From: Dryas octopetala
Taxonomy: Eukaryota; Streptophyta; Magnoliopsida; Rosales; Rosaceae
Assembly: GCA_963921425.1 (NCBI GenBank)
Contig: OY992834.1
Coordinates: 22,829,923-22,893,922, forward strand
Length of the DNA stretch: 64,000 bases
Direction: 5' to 3'
In this document: positions 1-11,212 of the stretch, piece after piece
Position numbering within the stretch: the first letter of the stretch is position 1
Layout of the letters: every line of letters starts with the position of its first letter
The notes under the pieces: generated by a model
Told to the model about the DNA's origin: nothing
Database searches by the model: none
The model's input: the letters and a program-made list of their open reading frames with translations, nothing else
Position numbers and translations under genes: made by a program

Positions 1-600
1 TTAAAATACCGAAAAGGGCAACACAATCCAATGGTTCAAAGCAGCTACCTGATGTCATTGAGATATTATAATCAAGAAACCTATTTTGCCTTTTTCCCTA
101 ATTAACAGCTGTAAGTGAGTTGTGCAGGTATTAGATCATTCAACTTGGCATGCATGCAGAGAAAATGTCCAAATTTAGAAGATTCTTGATAAATGCAGTT
201 TTTCAGGACAGCAAATATATAACTCTAATTAGTGTTGCTTGTTTTTCTTAACACCCTAGAAACAAAAAAAAACAGGATCCTACGATAAGGAAAGAGTTAT
301 TCAAGGTGGCAGATGCTAGCGAGAAAGTGCCTCTTGTATCGTCTTGCAAAGGAAGTGGTGACCACAACCAGAAGCGCTATCATAGCAGATTTAGAGGCAG
401 AAGTCTTTGGATCCATCAGACGTCTAAACATCTTATAAGAGGACATTACATCCCTCATATAGATGCAAGAATTATCAGCCATGTGCATCATTGTTTACAT
501 AAGATACTTGTACTGGCTGATTGATTCAATTAAGTATTTGAACAAAATTTAAGTTATGAGTGGTTGGTTGGATATAAACTAATTCAATAAAATAATTAGG
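1..600. other. CACTA interior, no recognisable gene
   Basis: AT-rich sequence with a short open stretch at 306-524 that has no recognisable domain. It is probably the upstream intron/exon part of the same CACTA gene whose C48 domain starts near 601. I see no RNA gene or clear repeat. Confidence 0.4.
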
Positions 601-1964
601 CACCTATATGATGTGCTTTTGGATACAAAGATGTCCGACATGGTTGGTTTTGCGGACCCCTCGCGTGTCTCAGCTGTAGAAGGAAACTCACAAGCCCGAT
701 CAGCCTATTTAGTAGAGCAATTTCAGCAGGGCAAGTCTGATCGTGTTTTTTTAATCCTATACAATGCGGGGTAAGTTTCTCTTGTCTCTGTTAACCCTCC
801 AGAAGTCTAATCGTGCTTTCCATTTATCACTTGCTGATTATTAATATTAATCTTTCAAGCACGCACTGGATTTTGACCATTCTCAATGAAGACAAAGACA
901 TGATTTTTATCATGGACCCTCTTCCAAGGCAAAACCATGACAAAGAGTGGATAGAAGTTGTCAACTCGTAAGACTTTTCTTTTATTTGATTCATTTGTAA
1001 ACATATTTACTTTTTGTTTTCCAATTTTATATACTTTACCATCTTTTTTTCAAGAGGTATATGATTATAACTAAATTTCAAATTTTGTTAATTAAGTGCT
1101 GTTAGACAATTTAATGGAATAACAGGTAGTAGGCAAAGTTCGAAAACGCCACAATGGAGGCATCTTCCCATAAGTCCTCGATATTTAATGTCATTAACGT
1201 CCCTTATTATTTTCTGACTGACAAGGCCAATGACTATGGCGGGAATATATATTAATAACTGTGTGCATGTTTCATTCTTTTGGATCCTACATGCATAGTG
1301 TCCAAAGCAACCTAGTAGTGTAGAATGTGGTTATTATGTAATGCGCTACATGAAGGAAATTATTGAGGATACCAACCTTGCTTATCAGACAAAGGTTAAA
1401 TTTCCATTTTATCAAAAACCTGGCCCATGTCTCTGTTAACCTATCTTGTGTGGTTTTGGTAATTGATCTATTATTTTGGATACTTGAACCTAGTGTAGTT
1501 TGTATTGCCTTTGTGTTGTTCATGCATTTGGATATATAATTAATTACTGCCTTTGGATTGAATACTTGGAGTATGGTTTGTAATTAATGCATTTTGGAAC
1601 TTATCTGATTTACGTTTGTTGCTTAAGTAATACTTGAATCTGAATATATTGCAAGTCTGCCTTTTTTTTTTTCCTTAAAGTGCTTCATTGTACTACCCAA
1701 ATTATTGAATAAGTTAGCTGACTTGGAGAAAATGCATATATATATATATATATGTTCCTTTGATGTTTTCAGTGGATGAAGACCAAGCGTTGCGGATACA
1801 CTCAAGAACAAATAGATGAGGTACAAGTTGAATGGGGAGATTTTGTCAACGCCAAATATTTCTTGACCGACAAGTTGGTAGGTGGTGTACGTTTTGCCTT
1901 TTTTGTGGATAGAGTTTGCTGCCCCATGCATGCTGATATTTTGCAAAGGATGGGAGAAGATTGA
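601..1964 (+). CDS. Ulp1-like C48 cysteine peptidase of a CACTA element (partial, multi-exon)
   Basis: Several exons can be read. One ends at 770 (GTAAGT donor). The next, 860-967, encodes THWILTILNEDKDMIFIMDP, with the peptidase His in THW and Asp in MDP. Another starts at 1106 (QFNGITG...PQWRHLP). Exon 1299-1394 encodes a segment with ECGYYVMRYMKEIIED, which carries the catalytic Cys. A last exon starts at 1773 (WMKTKRCGYTQEQIDE) and runs to a stop at 1962-1964, or is spliced at 1878. The His-Asp-Cys layout fits the C48 (Ulp1/SENP-fold) peptidase domains carried by many plant CACTA and Mutator elements. The element's protein, not a host SUMO protease, is the likely product. The start lies upstream and was not resolved, and the 3' edge of the 1106 exon (near 1170) is uncertain. 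Confidence 0.75.
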
Positions 1965-2870
1965 AGATTTTGCAGCTTTTAGGAATGTGTGCTGCCAAGC
2001 CAATATTTTGTAAAGGATGACGTACAGATTTTAGAACTAGCTAGCTAGAACATGCATAGTACTAATTTGCATATGTTAACTTAGGTGCTATCATGCAACT
2101 ATTTTTGTACATGTGGCCAGCTTTTGGAACATTAATACTAGCTAATTGATTTTGGTTTTGTAAAGGTCTTCACAAAGCAAGTTAATTTAGGCAATATTGC
2201 CTTAGTTCTTAGCTAGGCTAGCTAGCTAGCTTGGTTAGGGTAGACTTTTACAAAACAAAAACTATGATATTTTGTTGGATATTGTACTTAAAACCTTATT
2301 TGAATATATTGGCAGCTTTGAATGGTTATTGATACTTACAAACATTTCAACCATTTCAAATTACAGGCATATTTTAATGTTATTGATATCATTTTTAGGT
2401 GAAAAAAAAAAACTGATATCTATCCTACATTAAAATTCTCTCTTTGAACCCGAATTAATAAACAATATCAGATACTACCTCTGAACTGATATTGATACCT
2501 TGGTTATATACCAGATTTACTCTTAGACCTGATTTTTATACACTGGTTATATATCATATCCTATCTCAAACCTGATATATAAAAATGATTGTATATATTT
2601 GATTCACTTTCATAACTGATTTTTATACCTTGGATATATATCAATCTTAGTGTCAGCGACGATGTCTATTGGCTAGAACTATTATACAACGATTTTATTA
2701 GATTTTAGAAATACTTATAAAAATGATATTCATTATATGTTTAGGACATCATATTGGAATTCAAACAACGATATGTAAAACATATTAAATATTAGTCGAA
2801 CAAATAATATCTAAAGAAGTACATTAGATATCACCACTCGATATATTAGACGGAAATCCCATTAGATATC

Positions 2871-5093
2871 TGTGAGATCCCTTATTTTTCAAAGTTTTAT
2901 TTAAACTACTTTAAGAATTTATTTTGATCAGTTTAAGAATTTATTTGGAAATTAAAAAGGTTTTGGGTTTATTTTAAATTTTATTTTAAATTGGGATTGA
3001 CCCAAAACTGACTTTTAAAATTAGTAAACTTTTGATTTTGACTTTGGCCCGTTGGATAGATCTCGAGCCCACGAGTTCGTAGACACGAAGCCCATATAAA
3101 TCAGAGTTACGGTTTGAGAGATATGGGCATTTGAAGGGAGGGGCAATTTCGTAATTTTGCATGAGTGGGTTATAAATACTCAAAATTCCAAAATTTTCGG
3201 GGGGATTATTCTCTCTCTCTCTCGGGCTAGTTTTCTCTCTCCCCCCCCGACTTCCTTCTCTCCCTCTCTGTCTCTCTCCTCGATTTCTTGGCCGTCCGAC
3301 GGCGGATGGCGGCAAGATCAGCGGCGCTGGCTTCGTCTCTCTCTCTCCTCTTCCTCCCAGTGGCAGCCTCCAGCACAAAAACTTGGCGACGACAGCGTGC
3401 GACCTCGAGCAGACCCGACTGCCACCGGTGGCGACTCGACTGTTCCCGCAGATTCGAGGCCGGCGACCACCTGGGTTTTCTTCCCAAGGCTCCGGCGAGT
3501 TCAGCGGTGTCACCCCCTTGCTCCGGTGATTGCTCACGGCGGCGAATCGACGACACAAAGGCCGGCGGCTCCGCCGCCGATTCCGGCGACTTTTGGCCGT
3601 CGGTCCAGTTGACAAAATCGATCCTCTAGGTACGGGTAATCTTTCCCCTAAGGTATTGATGTTTAATTTTGAGATTATTGAAATTCGATTTTAGGGTTTA
3701 TGTCTATTTCGAATATCAGTTCTATTATATGATTAGGATTATTTGGAGTTGAATTTGGGTATTTTTAGGTTTGTGCCACCGCTGCCACCGTCGGCTCCGC
3801 CACTTGTGGCGGCGGATTGGATGGTTTTTCGTATTGTTCAACTTCCTTAAGAAGGTAGTAGCTTAAATCTATGTTCGGTGACCTTTTGGGATCCTTTTTG
3901 TGTGTTGTTTGTGGCCGGGCAGCCACCGTGTGTGGTGGTTGGCCGCTCGTTTCGGTTGTTTAACAGCTAGTTGAAGATTCTATTTTATATTGTTGGTTGT
4001 TTGGTCTTAGCAAGTACGTTGGCTCGGGAGAATTCGTAACCCGATGTCATTTCGATTATTGAACCCGAAATCTGAAACCTGAAACCTTAATTTGGTATTT
4101 TACTAATGAGGACATTCGTATTCATTTCACTAAAACTAATCAATTTAGTTTAGAGATAACGTTCGAGTAAACCCTAGACTTTTGGTTAAGTTCTAAGGGT
4201 AGTTTGGTCATTTCACGTAACCCTCGAGAAACGGAACGGAACGTGATTGGAGATTCTGAGAATACTTTGTTCTTAATTATCTAAATTCAATTGAAAAGAT
4301 AATTGTGGAGAGCGAATAGGTTTTATATTGTTTGACATGTTGACATGAATGGAAAAACTCCAGAATTTGTTCTAATGACGTTTTTGTGCTGTTAGTGCAC
4401 TATATGGATTGCTAGGGATTGACCATTTGATTGTTGATGTCCTAATGTTATTTAATTTATAAGGGAATGCCGATTGATTTGGTGTTGAATAATTGAATTA
4501 AATCATTGTGGATTGCTAATTGAATACATGATTAAATGATGGTTTTTACTGCTAATTGGAATAACATAATCTTTCGGTATATTGAATCAAATGGTAGTTA
4601 TATGATTTAATTGATAATATGTTTGATATGAATTGAATAATTGGATTATTAAGGAATATTAATGTTCTTGTTGTTGGTGATTTGTGATGGTTGTAATTGA
4701 TTTGATTGATGATGTTTTACTATTAATTGGATAAGTGGATTGTTATGGAATGTACAAATGTGATGATTTGCTATTACTTCGACAATCAATAAATTTGGAA
4801 TGTGCTTTAATTGAATCGAGTTGAGAATTTGGTGAGGAATGAACAAGGCAATGGGACCCCAGCTGAAGAATAAATATTAATTGTTTTATTTTGGGTTCAT
4901 TAAAATTGTATTTCTTTAAATGTTAGCTTCCGCGAGTAAAATATATTTTTGATAAAATCTGGTTTTAAATTAAAAAAAAAAAAAGGCTTACGTATTTTAG
5001 GGAATTTGAGAATACAATGCCAGACAGTCAGGTGTTGTACTCTTGAAATCCTTAAAGTACGTGCCGCACGTGCCCGGGGTTCAGGGCGTGACA
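2871..5093 (+). mobile_element. Solo LTR A (gypsy, Tekay-like), 2223 bp, TSD ATATC
   Basis: It begins TGTGAGATCC, ends GGGCGTGACA, and is flanked by ATATC on both sides (2866-2870 and 5094-5098). No internal retrotransposon sequence is present, so this is a solo LTR. It has a TATA-like TATAAAT at 3171, a CT-rich stretch at 3210-3290, a GC-rich open segment at 3288-3630 and a GTACGGGTAA donor-like site at 3630. The last 120 bp closely resemble the end of solo LTR C (15286-17601), so A and C are one subfamily. TGTRASACCC...GTKACA termini and LTRs above 2 kb suggest a Tekay/Del-type chromovirus; this assignment is inference. Confidence 0.85.
3171..3177 (+). promoter_or_regulatory. LTR TATA box (candidate)
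   Basis: TATAAAT in GGGTTATAAATACTC, followed 35-60 bp later by CT-rich sequence typical of a plant transcription start region. The related LTRs have the same layout: GAGTTTTATAACCC near 11510 and GGGTTTTAAAACCC near 15590. Confidence 0.5.
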
Positions 5094-5137
5094 ATATCAG
5101 TCCACGACTGATATCTATCGACATTTTTCTTGTAGTA

Positions 5138-5608
5138 CCTTTTTACACATAAGGAATTGCTAACCTAGGTATGTTTGCCAATTATTTACTTCGATCATAT
5201 TCATGCTTGTTGTTCAATTTTGGACTTGTGATTTTAAGCTTGTTGTTCCATTTTGGACTTGTGATATATATGACATAAGAACTGACTGCTAGTATGCATA
5301 TAAGTTGCTTGAAACAAACTGGGGGAACAATAAAGTAGCTAGTGTAAATTTCTGTTTAGTAGATTTGCTGAGTTTTAGGAATAATAGGCTGTCTCTCTAG
5401 GGTTTCTTATGAGTTATCTGTTTTCCATAACATGTTTGAATCCTATATGTAAATTGCAGTACATGAATGTTTGTCTCTTAGGGTAAAAAATGTATTAACT
5501 GTGTTTGTTTCATAAAAGCTGAGAAATTTGCATGTTCCTTTGACTGCACTTTAATATTGAATTGGATGGTGTCTATTTATGTGAAGTTAATATCCACAAT
5601 TAAGGGCA
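5138..5608. other. CACTA-derived spacer before the TNP2 relic
   Basis: AT-rich sequence between the right end of one CACTA element and the first recognisable TNP2 codons. It is probably 5' sequence or an intron of the second element. No TIR is visible here. The first element may have inserted into the second, or the left end may have been lost. Confidence 0.35.
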
Positions 5609-8211
5609 ATGGATAAAACCTGGATGCATCTACTGATAGAAGGACTAAGGAGTATGAGGTGGGCGTTGAGGATTTTTAGAGATTTGCATTAGGGAATGCT
5701 ACCAATCATATGTACATTCATTGTCCTTGCGTGAAATGTGGGAACTTGAGTAAGTTTACTGTTAAGATAGTAAGGGAGCATCTTTACTTTAATGGTATTA
5801 ACAAGCGATATAATAATTGGATATGGCATGGTGAGTGTGCTGCTGCCCCTAAATTTATGGAATCAGAACATGGTGTGTTTGGGTCCGAAACAGTCAATAT
5901 GTATGAAGCTGCATTTGATAATTTCAATGAGAATCTGGATGAGTTTATGAAGTTTTTTGAGGAAGGAGAGAGACCCTTATTATACCCAAATTGTCATAAT
6001 TACAGCAAGTTATCTGCCTTGGTCAAGTTGTTCAATTTGAAGGCAAAACATGGTCATTCTGACAATAGGTTTATTGATATGTTGGTCAGCTTTGGAGATA
6101 TGCTGCCAAAGGGTCATTTGCTTCCCTTATCTATGTATGAGGTGAAGAAGACATTGTTTGCTTTAGGAATGGAATATGGAGAAAATTCATGCATGTCCAA
6201 ACAACTGTATTATGTATAGAAAAAAATATGAACAGGACACAAGCTAGGTGCCCCAAGTGTGATCTATCTCAGTGGAAGGTCAACAAGGAAGAAGTTGAGA
6301 AGGAAGGGGTGGCAGCAAAACTCTTGTGGTACTTTCCACCTATTCCAAGGTTTAAACAGGTGTTTAAATCTTGTGAGACTTAAAAGAATCTGACTTGGCA
6401 TGCCGAACGTAGAGTGAGTGACGACATGATGCGTCATCCATCCGATTCTCCAACTTGCAAAGTTGGTTGACCACTGATGGAATAAATCCTCATAGTTCCC
6501 TTAGCAGTTGATATAGTTGTTGGCTAGTACTTTTAGTGACTTATAACCTTCCTCCTTGGTTATGCATGAAGAGGAAGTTTATGATGTTAACCTTGCTCAT
6601 TTATGGTCCTAGGCAGCCGAGAAATGATATAAATGTGTACTTAGAACCGTTGGTTGATGATTTGAAGACGTTGTGGGGGGGGGGGGGGAATTGATGGAGT
6701 GCACAATGGATTCCGAAAAGACATCTCTTCTTTGAGCGCTGTACATTTATGGAAAATCAATGATTTTCTTGCTTATCATAACTTGTCTGGGTGCATGGTT
6801 AAGGGTTATAAAGCATGTCCAATTTGCAGAGAAAACACAAATTCGGTTTTTTTGAAACATGGTAAGAAAATGTGTTTTCAAGGCCACCAAAGATTTTGCA
6901 CCCAACCACCCATATTGAAAACAATAGGCTACTTTTAATAACAAGAAGGAGGATCATGAGGCTCTTATACCTCTAAGTGGCGAAGACGTCTTAGAAAAAG
7001 TTTATGAAATCAATTGTAACTTCGAGAAGACTAAGTCAACTAAGAACATAAGTGGTAAATCCTTTACTCCATGTTGGAAGAAAAGATCAATTTTCTTTGA
7101 CTTTGAGTATTGGAAGTCACTTCATATTCAGCATTGCTTGGATGTAATGCACATTGAGAAGAATGTGTACGAAAGCATTATTTGAACTCTACTAAACATT
7201 CAAGGAAATACCAAAGATGGGGTGGCTACCGATTTAGATATGGTACAAATGGGAGTTAAACTTGACTTAGCACCTGAGATTAGGAATAAAAGAACTTTTT
7301 TGCCAGCAACTCCATATACTGTTTATAGGGTTGAGAAAAAAAACACTATATAGGTGTTTGTTGGGTACTAAGGTCTCTGAAGGTTACTCTTCAAATGTGT
7401 GAAACCTCGTATCCATGGAAAAGTTGAAATTGTTTAGTTTAAAGTCTCATGATTGTCACACATTGATGCAACAATTACTACATGTTGCCATACGTTCGAT
7501 GTTGCCCATCCATGTGAGATATGCAATAACTAGGCTATGTTTCTTCTTTAATACTATTTTCACTAATGTGGTTGATGTGTCGAAGTTGGATAAAGTGCAA
7601 TATGATCTTGTTGAAACTTTATGCTTGCTAGAGAAGATTTTCCCACCTTCGTTATTTGATATAATGGTGCATTTAACCGTTCACCTTATTAGAGAAGTTC
7701 GATTGTACGGACTAGTTTATTATAGATAAATGTATCTATTTGAATGAGACATGAAAATCTTAAAGGGTTTTGTACAGAACCGTAATCGATCAGAGGGCTG
7801 CATTGCTAAAAGTTACATTGGTGAGGAAGCTGTGGAGTTTTGCTCCGAGTATTTATCTGATGCAGTTGCAATTGGAATTCCTCACTAGTGGATGGGGCCA
7901 CAAAACAACTGTAGACCTCTCTTACTAGACTGCGAAGCTTGGGAGCAAGCACCCCGAATTGTATTGGAGAATGCCTCAAAAGTCGAACCTTATGCCGAGT
8001 AAGTGTATTTATCCACCACTTATACTTATAACATATATTATTTAATTTCTTTTCAAATCATCATTGTGATGGTTTTTTTTTTTTTTTGAATCTGTTTGTA
8101 GAAAACACAAGGCCTACTTGAAAGAACTTCATTTAATTAAAAAAAGAAAAGTGATAAGTGGCTGCTAGAAGCCCACAATCGTGAATTTATCTACTGGTTA
8201 CGTCAAAAGGT
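5609..8211 (+). pseudogene. TNP2-type CACTA transposase (Transposase_21), decayed
   Basis: The conceptual start MDKTWMHL at 5609 is followed, after a frame change, by DRRTKEYEVGVEDF. Then comes the cysteine-rich transposase-associated domain at 5710-5840 (HCPCVKCGNLSKFTV, IWHGE). A CPKCDLSQWKV segment lies at 6257 and the catalytic-core region at 6570-6940 (LLIYGPRQPRNDINVYLEPL, INDFLAYHNLSG, KACPICREN). LHIQHCLDVMHIEKNVYESI lies near 7125. The C-terminal KSHDCHTLMQQLL and LCLLEKIFPPSLFDIMVHLT lie at 7440-7680, and a last exon ends near 8211 (EAHNREFIYWLRQ). Frame changes and stops occur throughout, for example an in-frame stop after VYESII near 7182 and others in 7340-7420. The gene is dead. 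A normal TNP2 is roughly 800-1000 residues, and most of that length is still traceable. Confidence 0.88.
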
Positions 8212-8731
8212 ATTATTAAGTTACCTTTACAAAGCTTAATTTTACTGTTACAAAGTTTTGGTGTTTAAGGTCAGTGAGACAATGGCAGCTAACTCGCTCA
8301 CAAAGATGGAGTAGGAGGAGACAGAGTACACCAAAAATAGTTGCATAATTAGAGATCGCAAAACTCAAACATTTATTTCATAAACTGCTAGCTAAGCAAA
8401 ATTAAAACCCTTTGAGCAGAGAAAAATTTCAACAAAGTGCTAAAACCTAGCCTCTTGGGAAGAGTGAACAGACTTCTTAATGCAGGGACTCACTTCAATG
8501 TACCAAACATCGAGTATATATTATCCTCAACAAAGTGGAAGAATTTGTAGAGAATAGGAAAGCTATTGTCGCCTTGGCAGCTTCAGTAGAGTCATGGAAC
8601 AACAATGCATTACCACAGAATCTAGCTAAAGCCATGATTGCTCTCTGAAGTAGGAAGGTTGTGGATACAAGGTAAGACAACTGGGGGAAACCAAGGAAGA
8701 AGAACCAGTTAAGAATGATGACCTGTAAATT
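8212..8731. other. Unassigned spacer
   Basis: No convincing domain. The right part (8480-8731) may be degraded gag sequence belonging to the Athila-like fossil that follows, but I could not confirm this by eye. Confidence 0.3.
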
Positions 8732-9568
8732 TTGCAACTTGAAACACTCCCTGAAAAGAAGAAAAAAGAAATAAAGCAAGAAAAGAAGGAAGTTCAGGAA
8801 AAGACAAGTAAGTCACTGACCTCTCCATCAGCAACTCTCACCACAACTCTACCGTTCCCACAAAGACCGAGGAAGCAAAAAAAGGATGATCATGCAAAAG
8901 AAATGTTAGAGATGTTCAGGAAAGTAGAAATGAACATTCCTGTTGTATATGCAATTCAACAAATTCCCAAATATGCGTTCTTAAAAGAACTGTGCACTCA
9001 CAAGAGGAGATTCAAGGAACATGAACATGTGGCATTGAGTGAAGACATAAGTGCCGAATTGCAGTTGAAACTACCTCGCAAGTTAAGAGATCCTGGAATT
9101 TTCACTATCCCATGCATAATAGGCTATTATAAATTTGAGAAGGCCTTATTGGATCTAAGACCAAGTATCAACTTGATGGCATACTCAGTTTATGGGGATC
9201 TGAGACTGGGAGAGCTTAGACCCACAAGTGTCACACTCCAATTAGTCGACAGATCTATCAAAATACCAAAACGGGGAAAGGTAGCTGATTTAATCATGCT
9301 GGCCGATTTCAATATCTTAGAAATGGAGGACACACCAAAACGGGGAAAGGAAGTTCCGATCATTTTGGGACGACAGTTTATGGCGACTGCAAATACGAAA
9401 ATTGATGTTGGAAATAGGAAATTGAAAATGATAGTACTAGGGGAGACACGAGAGTTCAATATCTTGAAAGCAATGAGGCACTCGGTTGAAAATGATGACT
9501 GTTTGCATCTAGACTCCATGGATGAGTTCGTACACGAAACGATCTCAGGGGAGCTGGTAAATATATGA
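8732..9568 (+). mobile_element. Athila-like gypsy fossil, gag C-terminus and protease region
   Basis: The open stretch has a Lys/Glu-rich gag-like N-terminal part. After it comes a retropepsin-type segment resembling Athila/Calypso elements, with IPCIIGYYKFEKALLDL, INLMAYSVYGDL, TSVTLQLVDRS and VPIILGRQFMAT in order. No reverse transcriptase or integrase follows, so only a broken fragment remains. It abuts LTR-like sequence from another family at 9680. Age cannot be estimated because no LTR pair is present. Confidence 0.75.
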
Positions 9569-9679
9569 ATCCTTGGAAGCTAGCTTGACAATAGACTTAC
9601 TGAGTTCACCTAAGGAGGAGATTAAACAAGTGCATAACGGTAAGTGGGTACACCAATATGAACCAATAGATTCTGCTAA

Positions 9680-10839
9680 CCCAATTGACTTTGACTAGTT
9701 AGTTGGGCGAGGCACTTGTAAATCTTAAAGGGCATCCTCAGGTCTTCTTCACTATGTTTAGCTTGTTATTTTGCTGGGTCTTCTATCGTTTATTTATCTA
9801 GCCTTTTTTTAAATTCCGGTTTGTAAATATTCAGAACATCTTTCTAACGAGTAGTCGGTTGGTATCCCTTTTTGGGTTTTGTTTCTCAAATTTTACCTCT
9901 ACGGACGTCATGTTGTGTTAGGGTTACTTTTGTAAAACTTCATACCCTATTGGGTTTGCCTATGTTAAATATATTTTGAAGTATATTTTTATCAATTCCG
10001 CACTAGTACAAAAACCTTGATAGACATCACTATTTTAATATCGATTTTTAATGAAATTGATATCGTAGAAATTTAGATATCGGTTGCTTTTTCGACTGAT
10101 ATCTAAACCAAATTACATATTAGCAGATTTTAAAACTGATATCTAAAATTTTTCCTTTTGACTAAAAAATTCTAAAAACTGATAACTAAAGCCTGAACTG
10201 ATGACTGAAGTTGCCTTAGAACAAAAATCAACTACATTTCTCTCCTGCTTAAAATTACACAGTTGCCTATTCTTAAAATTAAGATAAAAAGTAAAACAAA
10301 GTTTGCAAGCCCTCATTCCCTCAGCTGTCTCTCTCTTTCAACCCTGAACCCTCACTCCCACGCCCACACTACCACTTTGACAATCCTCCGATGCCCACAC
10401 TCTGTCTAAGCCGCCACTAGGTTAACCCATACTTCGACGACTACACTCTCCTCTCCTATCCTTTCAAATCATCGAGCCTAGACCCTATTCTCTCTTCTCC
10501 CTAAATCTTTCCCCAATCACCAAAACCCAGACCCTTTTATGTCTCTCCCTCCACCAATCTCCTCTATTCATTTAGATCTAGAAACACAATTTGTTTTTCT
10601 CCATTTCAGACTTGTCTTTTCTCGCCCCTCACCTAGCATCATCTCCTAGCACCCCCCGCCATCCTTGCACCTCGCATCACCCATCGTTGTCACCCACCGC
10701 CATCCTCACATCACCCAGCACCCACCGCTGTCCTCGTATCACCCACCGTACGTCATCCTCTCACCACCGTCATAGGTGGATCTCACTGTCACTTAAGGTG
10801 GGTGCCACTGTTGCATATCCCGAGGTTTAGGGTGTGACA
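9680..10839 (+). mobile_element. LTR G, 3' part of a gypsy LTR, split by a CACTA fragment
   Basis: 9680-10000 aligns by eye with 28152-28466 inside solo LTR D (shared GCGAGGCACT, GGTTGGTATCCC and TACCCTATTGGGTT). 10795-10839 (GGTGGGTGCC...GGGTGTGACA) corresponds to the last 45 bp of LTR D. The intervening 10001-10794 is CACTA-derived. This is therefore a D-related LTR with its 5' part missing and a transposon remnant inside. Confidence 0.65.
10001..10794 (+). mobile_element. Truncated CACTA left end with leader-like sequence
   Basis: It begins CACTAGTACAAAAACC at the CCG of an LTR, followed by repeated CTGATATC-type subterminal motifs (10030-10200) like those at 19054-19330. The following 10300-10790 is C/T-rich, 5'-leader-like sequence, as in the complete element at 19054. 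No right TIR is visible: LTR sequence resumes near 10795. The right boundary is approximate and the right end was probably deleted. Confidence 0.6.
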
Positions 10840-11212
10840 GTAGTCATGGGCAATTAAAGTGTAGGGGCAAACTTGTCTTTTCGCACACTTAGGAGTGTGT
10901 GTCTATGTCGGTGGTGTGTGTTCGCTGGTTCTAGAAAAACCTAGCAAAACCCAACAAAGCCCAACCAAACCGAGACATAGAAAGAACGAGAGAAGAAGAA
11001 AGAAAGAGAAACCGAGAGGGAGAAAGAGGGAGTGGAAGAAAAGGAGTAAGGCAAGCTTGAATTCCTTTTATGAATTCTCTGTTTTTAACTTGGATTTACA
11101 CTTGGTTATAATTTCTGGTTTTGTGAAGTGAAGTAGTTGGTTAGAGAGGTTGATAGAATCACAAACACTATAGGATTTGAAGGAGAATTGAAGTAATTTT
11201 TGGATTGGGTGT

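Larger units (their letters stand above)
1..5137 (+). mobile_element. CACTA (En/Spm) transposon, 3' portion, split by a solo LTR
   Basis: The right end (5094-5137) carries a subterminal GATATCAGTC/GACTGATATC palindrome and ends in TTCTTGTAGTA. This is a one-base variant of the CACTA terminus TTCTTGTAGTG, and it matches the right end of the complete element at 19054-22857. Repeated TGATATC-type subterminal motifs lie at about 2380-2870. A Ulp1-like peptidase gene lies inside. The left end is outside the window. A solo LTR at 2871-5093 sits in the subterminal region and duplicated ATATC there. The element is therefore older than that LTR. Confidence 0.75.

Noticed and set aside
3157-3629. Overlapping Ser/Arg-rich open frames of 109-209 codons
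   Set aside because: They lie in the GC-rich part of solo LTR A, are open on both strands and have no domain. They are composition-driven.
8732-9568. Aspartic protease frame as a host gene
   Set aside because: Motif order matches Athila-type gypsy protease regions, and it is embedded in transposon debris.
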